64,000 nt of DNA from Hahella chejuensis KCTC 2396 (GTDB lineage Bacteria; Pseudomonadota; Gammaproteobacteria; Pseudomonadales; Oleiphilaceae). Positions within the stretch are counted from its first letter, which is position 1; every line of letters begins with the position of its first letter. The position numbers were made by a program, and so were the translations under genes. The stretch lies in assembly GCF_000012985.1 (NCBI RefSeq), contig NC_007645.1:558001-622000 (forward strand). Reading direction: 5' to 3'. Positions 46,547 through 54,427 of the stretch are shown piece after piece. The notes under the pieces are model-generated. The model ran no database searches, was not told where the DNA came from, and saw only the letters and a program-made list of their open reading frames with translations.

Positions 46547-47164
46547 TTACCCCCTCATCACCGCTCCCATAGAAATCAATAGCTTTGGTCGAGCACGGTC
46601 CCTAGGCTTCATATAGGTAGCATTTATCTCATCCTCATCTTCAACTGATCTGGGTTTTCTTATATCTGACATAGTATAGCGGCCATCAATAACCCAATTA
46701 CGCCCTCGACTATCGGTTACTGACTCTCCGTTAGATCCGCGAAACTGCATGTAAGCCACATCAGGTAAATATGCGGCCATATATCTTGTAAAGCTCTCTA
46801 GGAAACGTTTAGTGACTCCATCCGGGTGCGGGGCTGCCGAAAAGCAAGAGTGGATAGTTACTTTTACAATATTCTTGCGTCTTAGCAATATCGGACTATC
46901 GGTATCTACAACAAGAAACTTTGCAAGGTCCTGCGCTTTAAAATCACCAACTTGAACCTGATTGCCATGAGCAACAATATGAATCTTTTTGTCATCTTTC
47001 GATGCCGTTGATTGCATATATTCAAGATATTGAGCCTGCATAACTATATTGGCATCATACTCTTTATTATTTCTTATCAGCTTATCACGAATGTTTTCAG
47101 CATCTTTTATGAGTTTTTGACGCGACTCGGGGGGCTCATCCCCATAAAAAAATACTAGGATCAT
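46547..47164 (-). CDS. Free-standing caspase-like (clan CD, C80-like) cysteine peptidase candidate
   Basis: A 205-residue protein with AAGGAG 8 bases before ATG 47164. It has the clan CD dyad pattern: strand-His-Gly in KKIHIVAHGNQVQVGDF (His66) and strand-Cys in IVKVTIHSCFSAAPH (Cys107). The intervening helix is KAQDLAKFLVV. After the Cys come SFTRYMAAYLPDVAYMQFRG and SVTDSRGRNWVIDG. This order matches the cysteine protease domain of MARTX/TcdA-type toxins (peptidase C80), in which the domain autoprocesses a large toxin. Here it stands alone with no toxin fused, so it may be an effector or defence protease. An inositol-phosphate site cannot be judged by eye. Confidence 0.6.
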   Translation of the reverse strand: MILVFFYGDEPPESRQKLIKDAENIRDKLIRNNKEYDANIVMQAQYLEYMQSTASKDDKKIHIVAHGNQVQVGDFKAQDLAKFLVVDTDSPILLRRKNIVKVTIHSCFSAAPHPDGVTKRFLESFTRYMAAYLPDVAYMQFRGSNGESVTDSRGRNWVIDGRYTMSDIRKPRSVEDEDEINATYMKPRDRARPKLLISMGAVMRG

Positions 47165-47819
47165 TTATTCAACTCCTTGAATTTGTGTTACAGAAGCTGT
47201 GGCTAGAGGCAATTAGTAACTACCTCCAATAAGTAAAGCGTAAATCCAAGCACTAAGCCGTCAGCTATTTAGTCATAATAGACGTCTAATTTATGGAGTA
47301 TGTGACATAAGTCTGTATCTCATAACCCCATTTGAATCTTTACGACATTAACTGTTCAGTGAGACGCAACTTTTCTCATGGGGAAAATGTCATGCTACGA
47401 AGCGACTCATGCACTACATTCAGCAACCTGCGACCACTCTAAGGGAAGCGCTAGAGCAGCGGTGGCGACGAATTGATCTCGTTAGAAAAGCGAGAAGAAA
47501 CTGTCATGATGAGAAGAGGCTCGCCGCCTGTTTTAGTGAAGCGTTTGAAACATCATGACCTAAAGCGGAGAGGTAACAGTTCTTTTCAGAATCCCACTGT
47601 AAGCACAGCCCTAATGTTTACCTGCTTAACGCTCACATGCTTTTAGACTTAATATGTCGCAATCTGGGGGCAAGGATTTAAGATATGTTTTTATTCGCTA
47701 GCCCTCGGAATGTCTGAAAACCTGACTAACTTTAAAATTGAAGCTTTCTGATAGAGAGGAGTTTAGGTTTTGCTATAAAGCCAAAGCCTGTTATTGGCGT
47801 AGCCCGCCATGACGACGGG
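47165..47819. other. Gap between the C80-like gene and the phage repressor
   Basis: 655 bp upstream of the peptidase gene and downstream of the repressor. A 49-codon plus-strand frame from ATG 47409 (MHYIQQPATTLREALEQRWR...) has no clear ribosome site and no recognised match. The rest is AT-rich with stops in all frames. It may contain the peptidase promoter near 47165-47300. Confidence 0.35.
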
Positions 47820-48479
47820 TTAATCCGGCAACAAATCGAATTCAAGCCTTTTCACAACGCCAATGACGGCGCTTTCTTCTGTCAGCTCTATTGGCTTGTA
47901 ATCGGGGTTCAGCGACATCAAGTATTGGTTCGGGCCGTCAACAACCAGCTTCTTAATAATGGCCTCTTTTGAACCTTTCAGCCCGACAACCACAACCATA
48001 CCGCTTACCGGGGTGATGTCGGGGTCAACGACCACAATGGCTCCCTCAGGAATGGACGGCGTTCCATGCGGGTTCGCCATGGAGTCACCCACCGCTTTCA
48101 TGGCGAAGGCGTGCGGTCCGACAACGACACTGATCCCGCGCCAGGCTATCGCGTCCTTATGGTGGAACGTATTCGCGATCTCCTTCCACACACGAGCTTG
48201 CTGGGGTGTAATTAAGGGCACTTTCCCAAGGCTGGCGTAAGGCTGGTAACCCGCTATCTTTTCATCTCCGGCCCTCTCCGCCTTCCCGTAAAGCAGCCAG
48301 TCCGGCTGGCAACTGAGCGCCGAGCAAAGCAAGTGAAGATTCTCGCCTCGGGGAGAGGTTTCCCCCTTTTCCCATTGGGAGATGGTGACGTGCGAAACCC
48401 TCACCATCTTGCCCAGGCGACCTTGAGTTAATCCGAGAAAATTCCGCCTTTCTCGCAGGCGCTGTCCTAAGTCTGTCAT
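47820..48479 (-). CDS. CI-type phage repressor with S24 autocleavage domain
   Basis: A 219-residue LexA/CI-like protein. The N-terminal HTH (about residues 5-62) reads LRERRNFLGLTQGRLGKMVR and VSHVTISQWEKGETSP. The C-terminal S24 domain has the catalytic Ser in AVGDSMANP (Ser133) and the Lys in KEAIIKKLVV (about 176). An Ala-Gly pair at about residues 76-77 is a candidate cleavage site. It should bind the operators in the divergent gap next to the cro-like gene and be inactivated by RecA after DNA damage, as family knowledge. Confidence 0.93.
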   Translation of the reverse strand: MTDLGQRLRERRNFLGLTQGRLGKMVRVSHVTISQWEKGETSPRGENLHLLCSALSCQPDWLLYGKAERAGDEKIAGYQPYASLGKVPLITPQQARVWKEIANTFHHKDAIAWRGISVVVGPHAFAMKAVGDSMANPHGTPSIPEGAIVVVDPDITPVSGMVVVVGLKGSKEAIIKKLVVDGPNQYLMSLNPDYKPIELTEESAVIGVVKRLEFDLLPD

Positions 48480-48486
48480 GAAAGAG

Positions 48487-48542
48487 ATCTTAAGCGATAT
48501 TGACGAAACATATCTTTAATGTTCAAATTTATCAAATCTTAA
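48487..48542. promoter_or_regulatory. Candidate operator/promoter region of the lambdoid switch
   Basis: The 84-bp gap between cI and cro-like genes carries three similar direct repeats: ATCTTAA (48487), ATCTTTAA (48512) and ATCTTAA (48536), spaced 25 and 24 bp. A TTGACG at 48500-48505 with TCAAAT 17 bp later could be the rightward promoter. The arrangement recalls tripartite lambda operators, but binding is not proven. Confidence 0.5.
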
Positions 48543-48563
48543 ATTCATGAGAAAGGAATGTCG

Positions 48564-48758
48564 ATGAGAAAAGCAGACGCCGTTGCCTATTTCGGAGGCA
48601 AATCAAAGCTCGCCAACGCGCTGGGCGTGGCTCCCGCGTCAGTGTCTCAGCGGGGCGAGTTTCTGCCAATGTTACGCGCCTATCAGGTTGAGCGCATGAC
48701 TGGCGGAAAGTTAAGAGTTCGGAAAAGAGTGGTGGCCCAGATCGGGCGGAGAGTATGA
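48564..48758 (+). CDS. Cro-like phage regulator
   Basis: A 64-residue protein from ATG 48564 (AAAGGA 6 bases upstream; ATG 48558 is too close to that site). The HTH is AVAYFGGKSKLANALGVAPA and SVSQRGEF, typical of Cro/YdaS-like regulators that oppose CI. A Lys/Arg-rich end follows. It is divergent from cI and its stop overlaps the start of the O-like gene, as in lambdoid early operons. Confidence 0.85.
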   Translation: MRKADAVAYFGGKSKLANALGVAPASVSQRGEFLPMLRAYQVERMTGGKLRVRKRVVAQIGRRV

Positions 48759-49768
48759 AGACGGAGAAGGAAATCAGTATGACGGCGCAATCTAATGAAA
48801 TGGGTAATGTGGTGCCTTTCAGAGCGCCGCAGGCGTCGAGTGAAGCGCCACCGGAGTCAACAGGAGCGCCACAGGAGGCGAGCCCTATCAAAGCCGATTT
48901 GGACAATGGCTACACGCGCGTGGCCAATGAGTTGCTCAACGCGCTGGCTCGCATCGATTTAAGCGGTCGGGAATTCAAGATTGTTAACGCGGTGATGCGT
49001 AAGACGTTTGGCTTCAACAAGGCGATGGACTGGATTTCGCTGGAGCAGCTCGTTGAGATGACGGGCATTTCCCGGCGTCACCTTCCGTCTTTAATCACGG
49101 GCTTGGTGCGTGCGAAGGTGATACGCCGGGAGGGGGAGTCCAACGTAAAAAAATATGCGGTCAACACTCGCCTGGGCGAGTGGGATTTATCACTCAAAAA
49201 AGGCGAGAAAAAAGACGATCCAGAGAATCCAGCACCAGCGACCGAGGAAGCGAGCGCCCCGGATTCGGGAGCAATAAACCCGGATTTGGGACGAAAAAAA
49301 CCGGATTCGGGTGCGGAGCTGTTCCCGGATTCGGGAAGAATAAACCCGGATTCGGGGGCGGATGTATCCGAAAAAGGGGGTATTCGTCCCGAATTAGGGG
49401 ACCACAAAAGACATATAGACATGAAAGACATTGTTACAAAAGACATAGCGCGCACGAAGGGCCCTACCCGAGCGCCGGATGATTTCGACATCACCGACGC
49501 GCTGTTCGCCTGGGCGATCAAAAACCAGATCACCACGGACCTTGCCATCGAGACCGACAAGTTCCTGGACCACCACCGGGCCAAGGGAACGAAATTCCAG
49601 TGCTGGAAATCCGCATGGCGTAACTGGATGCGCAACAGCATGAGGTTTGCGCCAAAGCCAACCCGTCAATCGCACCTCAACGAATACGGCGCAGCGGGCA
49701 ACAGCACAGTGCCTGGGGATGTTTACGGATTTCACGACACAAGTTGGGCGGATGATTTAGGGATATAA
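48755..49768 (+). CDS. Phage replication initiator, lambda O-like
   Basis: A 337-residue protein. Residues about 50-145 form the Phage_rep_O N-terminal winged helix (NGYTRVANELLNALARIDLS, REFKIVNAVMRKTFGFNKAM, WISLEQLVEMTGISRRHLP). Residues about 169-215 are a repeat-rich linker (PDSG/PDLG/PELG units every 7 residues) encoded by an iteron-like DNA array. The C-terminal part (FDITDALFAWAIKNQ, WRNWMRNSM) is typical of phage primosomal proteins that recruit the helicase loader. ATG 48755 overlaps the cro-like stop by 4 bp; ATG 48779 is a possible shorter start. The origin is probably inside this gene. Confidence 0.88.
   Translation: MKTEKEISMTAQSNEMGNVVPFRAPQASSEAPPESTGAPQEASPIKADLDNGYTRVANELLNALARIDLSGREFKIVNAVMRKTFGFNKAMDWISLEQLVEMTGISRRHLPSLITGLVRAKVIRREGESNVKKYAVNTRLGEWDLSLKKGEKKDDPENPAPATEEASAPDSGAINPDLGRKKPDSGAELFPDSGRINPDSGADVSEKGGIRPELGDHKRHIDMKDIVTKDIARTKGPTRAPDDFDITDALFAWAIKNQITTDLAIETDKFLDHHRAKGTKFQCWKSAWRNWMRNSMRFAPKPTRQSHLNEYGAAGNSTVPGDVYGFHDTSWADDLGI
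49259..49399 (+). repeat. Iteron-like array inside the O-like gene, candidate phage replication origin
   Basis: Seven near-palindromic units based on CCCGGATTCGGG begin (from CCGGA...) at 49259, 49280, 49301, 49325, 49346, 49368 (degenerate) and 49389 (variant CCGAATTAGGG). Steps are 21, 21, 24, 21, 22 and 21 bp, two helical turns. An AT-rich stretch (49401-49445) follows directly. In lambda the origin is the same: iterons inside gene O next to AT-rich DNA. The repeats also encode the 7-residue protein repeat, which is a coding alternative. Confidence 0.75.
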
Positions 49769-49770
49769 CC

Positions 49771-50481
49771 ATGGAAACAAAACCCATCGGATCACAGCAA
49801 ATTCAAGACGCAATCAGTCGAACGGTACGCCGATGCGACACGCTACAGCATGCGGCCCAACGTAAAGCTTATGGACAGTCTGAGGCGGCCATTTCCAAGC
49901 AGGCGGCGGAGGTTGTCAATCGCCTGTTCACGGAGCTTAGCGGGATATTCCCGGCTTGGAAGTACGCCTTTCCAGACCATGAAGTCATCCAGCAGGCCAA
50001 GAAAGCTTGGACCAAGGGCTTCATCGAAAACGGAATTCTCACTATGCAGCAGGTTCAAGTGGGGTTGGTGAGAGCGCGCAGACTGAATACTCCGCACATT
50101 CCCAGCGTGGGTCAGTTCATCGCATGGTGTAAGCCGACAGCGGAAGACCTTGGGCTGATGCCGGTGCAGGCGGCCTACCGTCTGGCGTGCGAGGGGGGTC
50201 AGAAGCTCGAACACAGTGACAGCCTTGCCCATCTGGCCGTGCGCATTGCAGCGAGGGAAACGGGCTGGTATGAGCTTAGAACACGTCTGGAAAGCGAAAT
50301 GCTGCCGCTGTTCACCCGCAATTACGACATCGTCTGTCGCCGCGTCATGAACGGAGAGGACATCCAGGCGGACATCCCCAAGGCGCTGCCTGAGGAGCCC
50401 GTTAAAGCCTCTCGCCCGGTTCCGAAAGAGGAGGCCCGCCGGAGGATGGCGGAGTTGCTGAAATCCATCTCGCCCAACTAG
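49771..50481 (+). CDS. Phage helicase-loader, lambda P-like
   Basis: A 236-residue protein starting 2 bp after the O-like gene. It matches the lambda P family: AAEVVNRLFTELSGIFPAWK, FPDHEVIQQAKKAWTKGF, GILTMQQVQVGLVRARRLN and IPSVGQFIAWCKPTAEDLG. P-type proteins capture host DnaB helicase and deliver it to the O-bound origin. The C-terminus is charged and Pro-rich (KALPEEPVKASRPVPKEE). Confidence 0.9.
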   Translation: METKPIGSQQIQDAISRTVRRCDTLQHAAQRKAYGQSEAAISKQAAEVVNRLFTELSGIFPAWKYAFPDHEVIQQAKKAWTKGFIENGILTMQQVQVGLVRARRLNTPHIPSVGQFIAWCKPTAEDLGLMPVQAAYRLACEGGQKLEHSDSLAHLAVRIAARETGWYELRTRLESEMLPLFTRNYDIVCRRVMNGEDIQADIPKALPEEPVKASRPVPKEEARRRMAELLKSISPN

Positions 50482-50577
50482 GGCAAGAATGAGAGTCCCT
50501 GGATATCTGCTTTCTGGGAGTAGGGCGGTAGCCAAAAAAGCGAAGTGGGAACAACAGAATATTTTTAGAGAATTGAT

Positions 50578-50934
50578 ATGAACAGAACGATGAATGAAAC
50601 GCCGTGGCTGTTGGAGCAATGGGCTCAGTGGTCAAAGATGGATGCAAGCCTGGGCTATTCGTCATCAACGCCCTTTTCCCGTTTGAACGGCAGCGCGACG
50701 CGTTCCCCCGTTATCACGGATCAGGAAGCGGCGGCGGTGGATTTGGCGGTGTCCAAACTGCGGACGCGGGATGAAGAGATGGGAGAGGTCGTGCGGCTGT
50801 ATTACATGGCGGGAGAGAACCTGTCTTATGTCGTCAGACGCATGCCGAAACTGGATCGGCGCAAGGCGGACCTGCTGGTTAAGTCGGGCGTCGCCTGGAT
50901 CGACGCTACGCTTTACTCACACACATTGCAGTGA
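50578..50934 (+). CDS. Phage antitermination protein Q-like
   Basis: A 118-residue protein related to the phage antitermination Q group. It has LLEQWAQWSKMDASLGYSSS, TDQEAAAVDLAVSKLRTRDE and VVRLYYMAGENLSYVVRRMP, the last a helix-turn-helix-like segment. Such proteins load on RNA polymerase at the late promoter so that late genes are read. ATG 50578 is taken, ATG 50590 is possible. No late-gene block follows, which suggests a deletion. Confidence 0.8.
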   Translation: MNRTMNETPWLLEQWAQWSKMDASLGYSSSTPFSRLNGSATRSPVITDQEAAAVDLAVSKLRTRDEEMGEVVRLYYMAGENLSYVVRRMPKLDRRKADLLVKSGVAWIDATLYSHTLQ

Positions 50935-51071
50935 CAGGAGAGAAGGGAGCTGTAGGAAACGATGGCGGGCTAAGTGTGTAGCGTCCTCTAACTATTTCGT
51001 ATGGCGTATTGTGCGGGACCATTGAGTTAATTAAGGTTCCGCCTTCACTCCCACACTTTTGGACCGCTACC

Positions 51072-52676
51072 GTGACAGACTCCAGACAGGACTTTATTTG
51101 CGACATGCTCAGAACCTTCGCCAACGAACACGAGAAAGGCGGAATACGGGATCTGTTAATGATCACGCTGCGTGCGCTGGAGCAGGTCACAGACAACGAA
51201 GAAGACATGCTGCAAGCGCTGATGGCGGTGATCTGCGCCACCGATTGTCTGGATGAGAGCGAGGTTATCGCCGACTTGGCGTTCGCCTCGCTGATGGCGG
51301 TGATGAATGCGGTGACAGATCGCTGTCCAAGCCCCAACCGGTTGGCGGAAATTAGCATCTGGGTTGATGAACAACTTGGGCTTGCGTTGGAAGCCGGCGT
51401 GGACACGATGAGGCTGCGAAGAATCATACAATGCGCCACCTACGCCAGACTCGAAATCAGAGAAGACGTGATATTTCGGATTAACGAGAAAGAAGTGGAA
51501 GACAGCCCGCCGTTCATTGGCGTTCCCACGACCGAATCGATGGCGAGAGCCATCCTGGAGCTGGTCGAGATTAATGGCTGTAAAACCGAGTGGGATTTGC
51601 TGCAAGTGTTGACCCATCTGGGAGCGCAAATGCCCGAAGGCGCGACGGCATTGTATGTGCCAGCGCTGTTAGACCTTGAAGCGCCCTGGCGCGACTGCGC
51701 GGCGTTGCTGGCCATGGACCCGATCAGGAAAAACCGACAGAGCGCCATTGAAGCCTGGCTGTCGCCGGAGTGTCAGACGCTTGCCAATGAAACGGACCTA
51801 GCCCGGCTGGTGGCTGCCCGTAAATGGCTGCCTGAGGAGGATAGAGAGCTTATAGATATCGTGGTTAAGGGATTGCAGCGCCTTCGTGTGGGCGGCGCTG
51901 TGACGCCTTCCAGCAAGGCGGAGATACTAGGGGGCTATGTCTCCCCATTTGATTCTCAGGGGGCGTTCTATGCCGTCCTGGCGCTGCGTCATGAAGACGC
52001 CTGGAAGATCTGGAGCGCTCGCCTGCAACAGGGCGTTGGCGTCACCAAGGGCGGCGTGCTGGTATTTCCAGATTTCGAGTCGCTCGAACATCACATTGAG
52101 GGCGGCAAACACCACTTTCACCTTGGCGAACTCTCCCTTTTCACCCTGCAAAAAATCATTCGCCACTTCCTGCTGAAAAACCGCGATTCGGGAACGCTAC
52201 CGGCGCCAGAGCTGCTATGGCTGATCAGCCATGTCGAAGGGGAATGGTCGTTGCCGGACGCCATCAATATGGAGGGCATCATAGAAATGCTGACGGATGC
52301 GGGAGAACTGCCTGCGGACCAATGGGACTTTGCGCAAGACATGCGCAGTCTGACGCAACCTTGGTTACGGTCGGAATGGACAAACGAGCGCCCAACGAGT
52401 GAGGCGCTAATCCTTGAATATCTGGAGCCGCAACGGGAAAGCTGGCTGGAGCGTTGCGCCCTTTTGGCTTGCTTCCTTCATGAGCGCAAAGGAAGACGCA
52501 AGGAGATTGAGCTGCTGAGGCAAGCCGCCGCCAGCATCGCCTCCGGCAAACCGTTGATAAACGTTTCCCTTATACGGGAAATGGCGGAATCCGCGTTTCA
52601 TTGGGAAGGAGCGCCAGTCCAGTGGCATGATATGCCGTCCGAGATAGCGAAGACAATTCGGCGGCAAATTTATTAA
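51072..52676 (+). CDS. Large helical protein of unknown function
   Basis: The open frame begins at 51009, but GTG 51072 (TDSRQDFICDMLRTF) or ATG 51102 are more plausible starts; none has a strong ribosome site. The 534-residue product is mainly helical, rich in Glu, Leu and Trp, and has no signal peptide or membrane segment. Segments such as DLLMITLRALEQVTDNEEDM and AFASLMAVMNAVTDRC suggest helical repeats in the first half. The second half mixes beta (SPFDSQGAFYAVLALRHEDA) and helical regions. Base composition is like the host chromosome. No family recognised; the position just after the phage Q-like gene suggests cargo or the right flank. Confidence 0.65.
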   Translation: MTDSRQDFICDMLRTFANEHEKGGIRDLLMITLRALEQVTDNEEDMLQALMAVICATDCLDESEVIADLAFASLMAVMNAVTDRCPSPNRLAEISIWVDEQLGLALEAGVDTMRLRRIIQCATYARLEIREDVIFRINEKEVEDSPPFIGVPTTESMARAILELVEINGCKTEWDLLQVLTHLGAQMPEGATALYVPALLDLEAPWRDCAALLAMDPIRKNRQSAIEAWLSPECQTLANETDLARLVAARKWLPEEDRELIDIVVKGLQRLRVGGAVTPSSKAEILGGYVSPFDSQGAFYAVLALRHEDAWKIWSARLQQGVGVTKGGVLVFPDFESLEHHIEGGKHHFHLGELSLFTLQKIIRHFLLKNRDSGTLPAPELLWLISHVEGEWSLPDAINMEGIIEMLTDAGELPADQWDFAQDMRSLTQPWLRSEWTNERPTSEALILEYLEPQRESWLERCALLACFLHERKGRRKEIELLRQAAASIASGKPLINVSLIREMAESAFHWEGAPVQWHDMPSEIAKTIRRQIY

Positions 52677-52794
52677 CACTCGGAATCAGTGATAAGACTC
52701 CACAGTAGAGGCCTAACCCACTCAAGCATAGGAAAAGTTTGTTCAGTCACTGAATAAACGAAACCACGGAATTATCGTTAACAAGGACAGGTAG

Positions 52795-53457
52795 ATGCTT
52801 TACAGCTTTCTTTGCGCCACTCTATGGGCCTCGACAGGAATTTTCGTTAAGTATATTGATGGTCTGAGCGTACCGCACATTATCTGGGGGCGTTTTCTCA
52901 TCGCCTTCTTATTCGGGCTTCTCTTTGTTCAAAGCAGAGCCAAGTTTCAATTTACGCCTCTCCAGCAACGCTCATACAGCGAATATGCATTAGCCTTGAT
53001 GATGACCGCCTATTATGTACTGGCGACTTATTCGTTCTTTTACGCGCCTGTCGCCGTGGCGGCGCTGCTTATTGCACTAGCTCCTTTATTCACATTTTTG
53101 CTACGGCTGTTTATCAAAGGTGAATTCCATCGCAATGAGTTACTGGGCTTTATCATCGCCTTTTTGGGACTCATGCTTTACTTCTACGGCAAGGACTATG
53201 CTGGAGAGGGATACAGTACGGATGCGATAATACTGGGAGGCGTCTGTGCGCTCAGCGCCGCTATTTTGAGGGCGGCCTTTTCGTTCATTGTTTGGGAGAG
53301 CGTTGGAAAAGGACGCTCCGTAGATGCCGCTAATATTAATAACAATACGCTGCTATTGGGCGTCATTTTGTTGAGTCCTGCGCTCTTTTTCCAGAGCGTG
53401 TCTGGCGCTATTAAGCACCTAAACGAAATTAATCTTATATTCCTGTCCAAACTTTGA
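52795..53457 (+). pseudogene. EamA/DMT transporter, N-terminal part (split by IS630 element)
   Basis: The first about 210 residues of a ten-helix drug/metabolite transporter. It begins MLYSFLCATLWASTGIFVKY after AGGACAGGT. It contains WGRFLIAFLFGLLFVQSRA, YVLATYSFFYAPVAVAALLI, APLFTFLLRLFIKGEF, and the start of the second EamA repeat (GGVCALSAAILRAAFSFIVW). The frame then runs into the insertion element and stops at 53457. The C-terminal part resumes at about 54488, so the gene is disrupted and the protein presumably not functional. Confidence 0.85.
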
Positions 53458-53958
53458 CAGGATGTCGTTCACTGACTCTTTCAGCCTGTCGAAAGTCTCA
53501 TACGAATCCAAAGGCAGCCAGCTGTACTTCACCTTTCGCCACAAGATCTCTATCAGGTTTAGCTCCGGTGAATATTTCGGCAAATAGATCGGCCAGATGC
53601 CTTTATCTATCCAATCCAACCTATGTCGGCGAAACTCCGCAGAGCGATGTATGGAGGCGTTGTCCAGAAGCACCACGGCTGGCTTAAGCGGATCTTTGCT
53701 CTCCGCCAGCTTATTAAAAAGCGCTACGACTTTGGCGGAGTCCACCCGCTCCTCTGTGGCATGGAATATCAGCTTCTGGCGGCGACTCATAAACCCCAGA
53801 ACGTTCAGTCTCTTATTGTGTGGATAGGATTTCATTTGCGTCGGCTTCCCCACAGGGCTCCAGCCATAAGGTAAGTTGGAACGCTGACTGAAGCCTGATT
53901 CATCAAAGTAGTAAAGCTCGATTTCGCCTGCATCCTCCCAGGATTGAAGATCTTTCAC
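53419..53958 (-). CDS. IS630 transposase, C-terminal DDE domain (second frame)
   Basis: This frame encodes the catalytic domain with the DDE residues: YYFDESGFSQRS (Asp), PAVVLLDNASIHRS (Asp) and KYSPELNLIEILWRKVKYSW (Glu). It ends GQEYKINFV. The ORF has an ATG at 53958, but the reading frame continues upstream to about 54045 (YSFKRFRFSLRALRDEV), where it overlaps the end of the HTH frame. A ribosomal +1 (or -2) shift at A8 would join the two into one protein of about 330 residues. Confidence 0.88.
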   Translation of the reverse strand: MKDLQSWEDAGEIELYYFDESGFSQRSNLPYGWSPVGKPTQMKSYPHNKRLNVLGFMSRRQKLIFHATEERVDSAKVVALFNKLAESKDPLKPAVVLLDNASIHRSAEFRRHRLDWIDKGIWPIYLPKYSPELNLIEILWRKVKYSWLPLDSYETFDRLKESVNDILSKFGQEYKINFV

Positions 53959-54028
53959 AACGCCCTGAAACTGGCGGAAGGCGACTTCATCCCGAAGCGC
54001 GCGCAGCGAAAAGCGGAATCGCTTGAAG

Positions 54029-54427
54029 CTATACTTTGATTTTTTTTAAGTTCCGTTTAACGGTCTCCAGACTAGCGCTTTTTCCAGTTTCTTTCTCCAG
54101 ACGTATCTGGACGTCTCGTAGTTGTTGGGGCTGCTCGTCAATCCACTTACAAACCTTTTCTTGTTCCTGCTCCGTGTAAATGGGCGGTCTTCCCGGGGAG
54201 GCGTCGCTAATGAGGCCGCATATTCCCATGCTTTCCCACTGCTCAATCCAGATCGAAATGGTGTTGCGGTGGAAGTCGATAATGTCGGCAATTTTATCGA
54301 TTTTATACCCCTTATTGCTGAGCAGTATGGCGTGACAGCGAATACGGAAGCGGGAGCTCGGGCTGTAGCGAAATCCATCGGTAAGAGTCTTTATTTCAGC
54401 GGGCTTAAGATGATTGACGTACTTCAC
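54029..54427 (-). CDS. IS630 transposase, N-terminal DNA-binding domain (first frame)
   Basis: A 132-residue product: MKYVNHLKPAEIKTLTDGFR, then the homeodomain-like HTH GYKIDKIADIIDFHRNTISI, then the Pro-rich linker ISDASPGRPPIYTEQEQEKV and a second HTH (LRDVQIRLEKETGKSASLET). It ends RNLKKIKV at a run of eight As, where the frame could shift into the DDE frame. The alternative is a simple frameshift mutation that inactivates the copy. Confidence 0.88.
   Translation of the reverse strand: MKYVNHLKPAEIKTLTDGFRYSPSSRFRIRCHAILLSNKGYKIDKIADIIDFHRNTISIWIEQWESMGICGLISDASPGRPPIYTEQEQEKVCKWIDEQPQQLRDVQIRLEKETGKSASLETVKRNLKKIKV

Noticed and set aside
47409-47558. 49-codon plus-strand ORF starting MHYIQQPATTLREAL
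   Set aside because: Coding-like composition but no ribosome site and no recognised family; too weak for a gene call.
44035-50934. Search for attachment sites, an integrase gene and tRNA at the prophage edges
   Set aside because: No direct repeats, intact integrase or tRNA were recognised by eye, so no boundaries are claimed.
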